Shown piece by piece: positions 59,171-64,000 of a stretch of 64,000 bases of DNA. The first letter of the stretch is position 1. Every line of letters starts with the position of its first letter. The notes beneath the pieces are model-generated. The model ran no database searches. It saw only the letters and a list, made by a program, of their open reading frames with translations, and was not told where the DNA came from. Made by a program: the position numbers and the translations under genes. Source of the DNA: Pisaster brevispinus (lineage: Eukaryota; Echinodermata; Asteroidea; Forcipulatida; Asteriidae); NCBI GenBank assembly GCA_023634235.1, contig JAMKCF010000003.1, positions 25,883,299 to 25,947,298 of the forward strand, read 5' to 3'.

Positions 59171-59930
59171 CAAAATCTAGAATCTAGCACATTTTAATTA
59201 GGCCTGAAGCCGATCCATTCCACGCTTGCGCTCAAGTTTGGTAATCCGTAAAAAAGGCATCAAGTCAAAAAGCAACTGGTCCTCTGTCATTCTTCTTTGA
59301 ACTTGTGATATGTCCAACTGTAGGCAGTTTAGGGTGACCGTGTAAAAAAATTATTCATTTGAAATGGAATCGCGTCAAAATAATTGCATTTTCACACGCG
59401 CGTACTCAGCGTCCTAGAAGCGTTATTCAAGCACTCGAAAGTTTTTAACAAGCATGCATGCAAAGTAGTCACCTTTGGAAGCCAACCATCGCTGTTTTTC
59501 AGTACATCCCTACCAGGGGTTAGTGACAAGAGGTATCGATACGGCGCACTGCCCATGGTAGCGAGGCTGGTACTAGCGGCTTGTCGTTTGCTCACCAAAA
59601 AACACTCGTAAAACCAAAGAAGGCCAATATAATAGAGATCAATGGAGAAGACCAGTTGCTCTCAACCTCGTTCCCAGTGGTGTACGATCTAGACGCGTCA
59701 TTTTTTTCTTTCCCAGAATACCTTGCTCGACCGTAACCCCTGGAAGTGTGACTTTAAAATATCAAAATATATTAAAATTTCAATAGCTGTCATGTGATTG
59801 ATCCATTCTGTGTTAGAGACTTTGCAGAGCGGGCTGTCAAAGGACTCATCAAGTCATGGAGCAACTGGCCCCCTCTCATTCTTTTTCGACCTTGTGATTC
59901 GGCTAACTGTATGCAGTTTAGGGTGACCTA
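59171..59930. other. Mosaic spacer
   Basis: It begins with the palindromic CTAGAATCTAGCAC motif shared with 1310 and 32090. It contains two diverged ~95-bp direct copies (59249-59340, 59836-59930), an inverted match to 36780-36920 (59460-59590) and a palindromic mini-element (59672-59743). No gene is seen. Confidence 0.55.
59672..59743. mobile_element. Palindromic mini-element (copy 4)
   Basis: CCCAGTGGTGTACGATC at the left and CTCGACCGTAACCCCTGG at the right; diverged from 32007-32072. Confidence 0.5.
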
Positions 59931-61257
59931 GACTTGACCCAAGTCGGACTTTTGTCGTGTCCTTAATCGCCTAAATAATCCACTGCATGCACTCCACAAA
60001 CACATCGCAGCTTTAGTTCAACACTTTGTTGTGCGCCCTTATTCGCCGGGAATGTTGCCAGTCGACTCTGATATCGAAGGTCCGACTGGACGAATTCGTC
60101 AGGAGGAACCCCCTGCGTGTATGTAGTTATTCAAAATGCATATGCAATAGTTTAAATATGCAACATACGCGTCCGCTGCTAACCAATGAAATCAGTTCAA
60201 TTTACGACGACTCTTTCATTTGTAAAGTAGGTGTTCACAAATAAACTCCACAAAGTTACATACAGCATAGAGAATCTCTATGCATTCAGTTATGACATTG
60301 AAGAATCGATATTGATAGATCTATGAACAAAACAACAACAATTTTTTTCATCAAATAAGCCAGACTCTGTTTGTTTAGATTTTCTTATTTGACGAATCTG
60401 TTGTATGTTTAGATATGTTAAAGATGAGTCTAGTGCACACTGCTGTACAATGAATTCCGATGAACCCCAAACGTTTGAGGTAAGTTTAAGTTTGAACAAG
60501 CTGCTAAAAATATTCTTCAACGAGCGAAACTGTTGATAAATATCTTCCCAAGTTTTGAAGAACTTCCGTTTACATTTAGAAATTTTTAAGACAAGTTCTC
60601 TGAGGGTGTAGCAATGGAGTGTACATAAACTACGACCCCTCGGTCCTGCCAGTAGTACGTGGGGAAAGGAGCTCCGCTGAGCCCCACAAGGGTCACCCGG
60701 CGTCAATGCAGAACCGACTCTCCGATGAGCCACAGACGTTCGTCATAATTTAAAACAACTAAAAACTACCCCACGTATTGATACACCGGCGGACAGACAG
60801 AGTCTAAAGAATTTGTCCATATTAAAAACCAAGCATCCATGATCCACTCATAACCATTCATAAACACAACCGTTGCGAACGTACCTTCAACAAAAAACGT
60901 AATTTTTCAAACACAAACTTGTATTGTCAGAGTTTCCAAAGAAATCTGAATATTCATCATTTTTTTAGGTCAAAGTTGGGATTCGCTATACATTATTATT
61001 GACAACACCCGCCGCATGCTGCAATCTCATTGGCTGCTACCCAAATCGGTAGATGAGCTCCGTAGGCCGTGCACAAAACATGTGGCAGATTCGCCAAGTC
61101 GGGTTTCGCAATCCAAAACTTACTGGATTGGCATTTAATTGACACTAGAGGGCGCGCGTTACAAAAGCTAATACATTACCTTCTCGATTACATTGATCTC
61201 CACAGTTTGATGGAGGTCAATGCTCAAATAACACTAAACCCGACTTGAACCAAGTCT
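59929..61257. mobile_element. Candidate ~1.33-kb DNA element with inverted ends
   Basis: The left end TAGACTTGACCCAAGTCGG and the reverse complement of the right end, TAGACTTGGTTCAAGTCGG, match with few differences. Each end is itself a GACTTG...CAAGTC palindrome. The right boundary agrees with where homology to the upstream block of gene C restarts (CAGACAGG at 61258, compare 26650). No transposase is recognisable. A minus-strand open frame of 147 codons (60290-60733) inside it resembles nothing I know. Confidence 0.5.
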
Positions 61258-61740
61258 ACAGACAGGCCTGATTTGATCATGACGACACAGCCTCTTGAAA
61301 TTGGGTTGAGGAGAGATCGCCACATATTATTCAAATCCTATAAAGTTATTATATCTAACAGGTAAACTTCAAATGATGAAATGTTCTTGTGTTGGTTGGG
61401 CATTACTTTTACTGTTAAGTGGAGTATATTGAACTTTCTCTTTAAAAAAAACTCATTTTGAAATACAAGTAGTCTAAAGAATAATACAAGACTGGGAATC
61501 TTCCGTCTAGAAAACATGTATCAACCCAACTCTATGTTAAACCATGAAATATTAAACGTTTACAACTATTATGTGCAAAACGATTGAAACTATTACCGTG
61601 TGGATATAAAACAAATTGAATATTGTAATACAATTATTACAGTTTAGTTGGTTTCGGTGGCAATATTATGCGGTGTACGCTGTAGAGCCATGGTCTCTAA
61701 AAAATATAGAGAAAATTACCTACAGAAAATAAACGACAAT
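61256..61740 (+). promoter_or_regulatory. Orphan copy of the FReD upstream block
   Basis: It aligns with about 26655-27135 upstream of gene C, then stops before the proximal promoter and exon 1. At about 61740 it joins inverted FReD 3' flank. A sixth array unit was therefore rearranged here. Confidence 0.7.
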
Positions 61741-61744
61741 CAAA

Positions 61745-61875
61745 ATTTATCTATACTGCGTTTAGGCAATTGTCCCGACTCACTTTAAAGAATTTCAAAA
61801 CCAAAAATGTTGATCTCGAGGATTGGTACTGGTATGACTTTAATCAGTGAGCGGCAACACAGCGAGTGGTATGGT
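61745..61875 (-). repeat. Inverted FReD 3' flank
   Basis: On the minus strand this is the sequence that follows the FReD stop codons, including the ATTAAA region. It matches 6345-6490. It is cut off from pseudogene F by the insertion at 61876-63195. Confidence 0.75.
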
Positions 61876-63195
61876 ATGGCTCTCATCCTCTTGTAAAAAG
61901 ACTTATGAAAAGTGCCTTTAACTTAAGGCCACCAAAGCCACGATATTCCAACACATGGGATGTGACTATTGTCTTAAACTACTTGAAGGGCCTTGGGTCG
62001 AATAATGACCTTTCTTTGAAAAACCTGACCATGAAACTGGTGGTACTCATTGCCCTCGTATCCGGGCAACGATGCCAAACTTTATCTGTGCTCAGTTTAG
62101 ACTGTGCAAAAATCATAACCAATGGGGTTTCGTTTACAATTGATAGACTGACTAAAACCAGTAAAGTCGGAAAACCTTACGTCAATGTTAAATTAACAAC
62201 TTTCCCCCATGATGCTTCACTTTGTGTGGTCAGTTTATTCAAAGTGTATCTACAGAGAACAAAGTCTTTACGGGGCAGTGAGAGACAGTTATTCATAAGT
62301 TACGCCACACCACATAAACCTGTTGGTTCAGAAACCATTGCTAGATGGATTAAGGGTACACTTAAAGTAGCGGGCATCAATACAGATACATTTTCTGCCC
62401 ATAGCACCCGATCAGCAGCTTGTAGTGCCGCATACAGACATGGTGTGCCATTGGATACAATCATGAAGACTGCTGGGTGGACCAGGTGTTCCACTTTCGC
62501 AAAGTTTTACAATAAACCTATCGATGATAGAAATTACTTTGCTGAGGCTGTTCTTGAAACTGTTCCGAACAAGTCTGGTAATTGATATGATTTATACTTA
62601 TGTATACATTGTAATATTCCTTTACGATTTCATTGGTCAAGCTATGAAGTGTAAGATTTGAGTTTGTAGTCAATGACAGAAATATAGTCTTTTGACATGG
62701 TGTACGTTGTACACGTACCCTGATGAATTGCCTTATTTTGCAGTGTTTTGGCTCTAAACATCTCAAGTAAGTCCGAAGTGCTATGTGATGACGAGGTAGA
62801 ATTTCCTAATTAAACGAAATGAAATAGAATGTAATTGAAGTTTAATTTTGGTTCTACCGAGTCATCACTAGCACTGAAGGACTTACGCTCCCTCCCTCTT
62901 GCTCTCCGAGGGATTGCTAATTAACAATTTGGGTATCGACACTTGGTAACAATTTACTTCCCTCCCGAAGTCACTGCAAATAGAGTATAGTTTACAAAAA
63001 TGCTCTGAGGTGTGCCCGTGCAGGGCTCGGTTATATAGGGAAGAGGGCTCTTTTTAACAATGAGCTCTCTAAAGCGTGACGACAAACACCGGTGGTAAGT
63101 GCAATCTCAAGTAAGTCCTTCAGTGCTAGTGATGACTCGGTAGAACCAAAATTAAACTTCAATTACATTCTATTTCATTTCGTTTAATTAGGAAA
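61876..63195 (+). mobile_element. DIRS-like element fragment (1.32 kb)
   Basis: It comprises a tyrosine-recombinase frame followed by a large perfect inverted repeat (62800-62887 and 63111-63198, ~85 bp arms, ~220-bp spacer). A second, direct partial copy of the arm lies at about 62762-62805. A YR gene plus complex inverted/internal complementary repeats is the signature of DIRS-group retroelements. RT, RNase H and Gag are missing, so this is a 5'-truncated piece. It interrupts the FReD sequence just after the stop codon of pseudogene F. Confidence 0.65.
61877..62585 (+). CDS. Tyrosine recombinase (DIRS-like), 5'-truncated
   Basis: About 236 codons run open from the element's left junction to TGA; the first internal ATG is at 61905. 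The region starts HPLVKRLMKSAFNLRPPKPR. The catalytic Arg is in SGQRCQTLS, the second Arg box is HSTRSA (H-x-x-R), AGWTR follows, and the nucleophile Tyr is in FAKFYNKP. All expected catalytic-domain residues are thus present. In DIRS-group elements this enzyme integrates circular DNA without making target duplications. It lacks an own start and the partner RT, so it is probably a fragment even though it has no internal stop. A Crypton origin is the main alternative. Confidence 0.78.
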
Positions 63196-63198
63196 TTA
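62800..63198. repeat. Long perfect inverted repeat (~85-bp arms)
   Basis: The left arm starts AATTTCCTAATTAAACG and ends GCACTGAAGGACTTAC; the right arm (63111-63198) is its exact reverse complement as far as I can read. The arms flank a spacer starting GCTCCCTCCC. Confidence 0.9.
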
Positions 63199-63453
63199 TT
63201 ATTGTGGAGTGGGTCGTACTTTCATCTCTGAGGTTTTGAGTGAGTAATAATGCTCCCTTCCAGTGACCCCAAATGGCTTCCCGACCAACTTCAGTAAATA
63301 TCCCATTGAGATACGGCCCGTTAAGATTAGAACGTTGGCAGTCTCCGTACCACCTGGCGCCGTGGTATAACTGGGCACAGTTCCGGTCCGATACATCGTT
63401 TTCTCGGTCTTTAGTAGAGAACTGATTGTTATTGTGGATGATAAACGAGCCGT
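63199..63453 (-). pseudogene. FReD pseudogene F: inverted exon 4
   Basis: On the minus strand an acceptor (TTTGTTTCAG) precedes a 255-nt exon that aligns with FReD exon 4 (254 nt). It reads IIHNNNQFSTKDREND then NCAQLYHG, and ends [14 protein letters not shown] plus TAA. One extra base in the WKG-ALL region (about 63245-63260) shifts the frame before the conserved end. The DRDND motif is DREND and GAWWY is GARWY. No exon 3 was found in the remaining 550 bp. It is a pseudogene, inverted relative to the array. Confidence 0.85.
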
Positions 63454-64000
63454 CTGAAACAAAGACAGATGCTTTAATTTTACAGGACGCAAGAGAAACG
63501 ATTTTATTGGTATTACTATTTTTTTTTAGATAAAGCTAATTCTAGGTTTTGAGGAATACCTTTTCTTTAAGTTTGAATGTAATAATATGGAAACATGTAC
63601 AGGTTTAATTAATTGTCTCCGCAATTAGTGACTTCGTCTGAGTATGAAACTGTTGTCCTTTCTTTTGTTAGAGGTAGGGTCATATATTGGTTAATACTCC
63701 TAAGAAGCAATGCAGCTGTTGATAGTAATAACTACTTTGAGAAAGGGTTCCTTTTTACGGTGGAAATGACAATTTATGCTGTTTTTCTCAGCAAGTAGAC
63801 ACTATTAAAATGAAACTTTTACATATCAAAAATCTTAAAAGTATGAACTGTATTTTGTAATGACACGAATTAATGGATATTGTGTCTGTTTATCCAAAAC
63901 AAGATTAAGTGTGTAAGAGCTGTGGGATGGTTGATCTCCCATGAGACTCTACGGCACTGTCAGACGAGAATTGGTTTGGAATTGGGCCAGATCTGGGTTT
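63454..64000. other. Spacer at right edge
   Basis: The first ~100 bp resemble FReD intron 3 in inverted orientation. 63640-63810 matches 22750-23090 and 46150-46470 in direct orientation. 63850-64000 matches 11140-11285. No gene is seen. Confidence 0.55.

Noticed and set aside
60290..60733. 147-codon minus-strand open frame
   Set aside because: There is no recognisable domain or paralogous support, and it lies inside a probable non-autonomous element. It could be revisited with a protein search.

Overview
The window looks like nuclear DNA of an invertebrate deuterostome, most likely an echinoderm and possibly a sea star. It is AT-rich, its genes are split by GT-AG introns in consistent phases, and it is packed with tRNA-derived SINEs, short palindromic elements, LTR, DIRS-like and P-element-like remnants. 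The main gene family encodes secreted fibrinogen-related (FReD, ficolin/tachylectin-like) proteins of a kind expanded in echinoderms and amphioxus. The taxon is inference; a single database search would settle it.

The backbone is a direct tandem array of five FReD genes or remnants on the + strand: A 8583-9538 (5'-truncated), B 13663-16199 (intact, long coiled coil), C 27619-29693 (intact), D 37693-39596 (broken exon 2) and E 48564-50479 (intact). A sixth, inverted and frameshifted terminal exon (F) lies at 63199-63453, and a short inverted gene-end fragment at 6345-6526. Full genes share four exons: exon 1 (signal peptide plus stalk, ends phase 1), exon 2 (start of FReD), exon 3 (262 nt) and exon 4 (254 nt, Ca site and presumed ligand pocket). 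Exon 3 is almost invariant, while exon 4 carries clustered amino-acid differences and mosaic patterns.

The intergenic DNA duplicated along with the genes. Block R1 is 1-5478 and 30954-36655. Block R2 is 16200-24540, 39597-47960 and (partial) 56236-59170. The upstream/promoter block is before C, D and E and, orphaned, at 61256-61740. Because the paralogous blocks align, many insertions can be read as filled versus empty sites: two SINEs in the B block only, a 903-bp solo LTR in the C block and at the left window edge, and a DIRS-like fragment beside pseudogene F. P-element/THAP9-like transposase remnants occur in both the B and D blocks.

A decayed 5.7-kb Ty3-type LTR retrotransposon (50511-56235, 172-bp LTRs) sits 31 bp after the stop codon of gene E and separates it from its usual ATTAAA signal. 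Its reverse transcriptase has lost the catalytic YxDD segment.

The most interesting signal is the FReD cluster itself: candidate innate-immune lectins that diversify by duplication, gene-conversion-like shuffling of the ligand-facing exon, and expansion of a 75-bp (25-residue) coiled-coil repeat in gene B. No prokaryotic features, CRISPR arrays, rRNA genes or convincing functional tRNA genes were seen.
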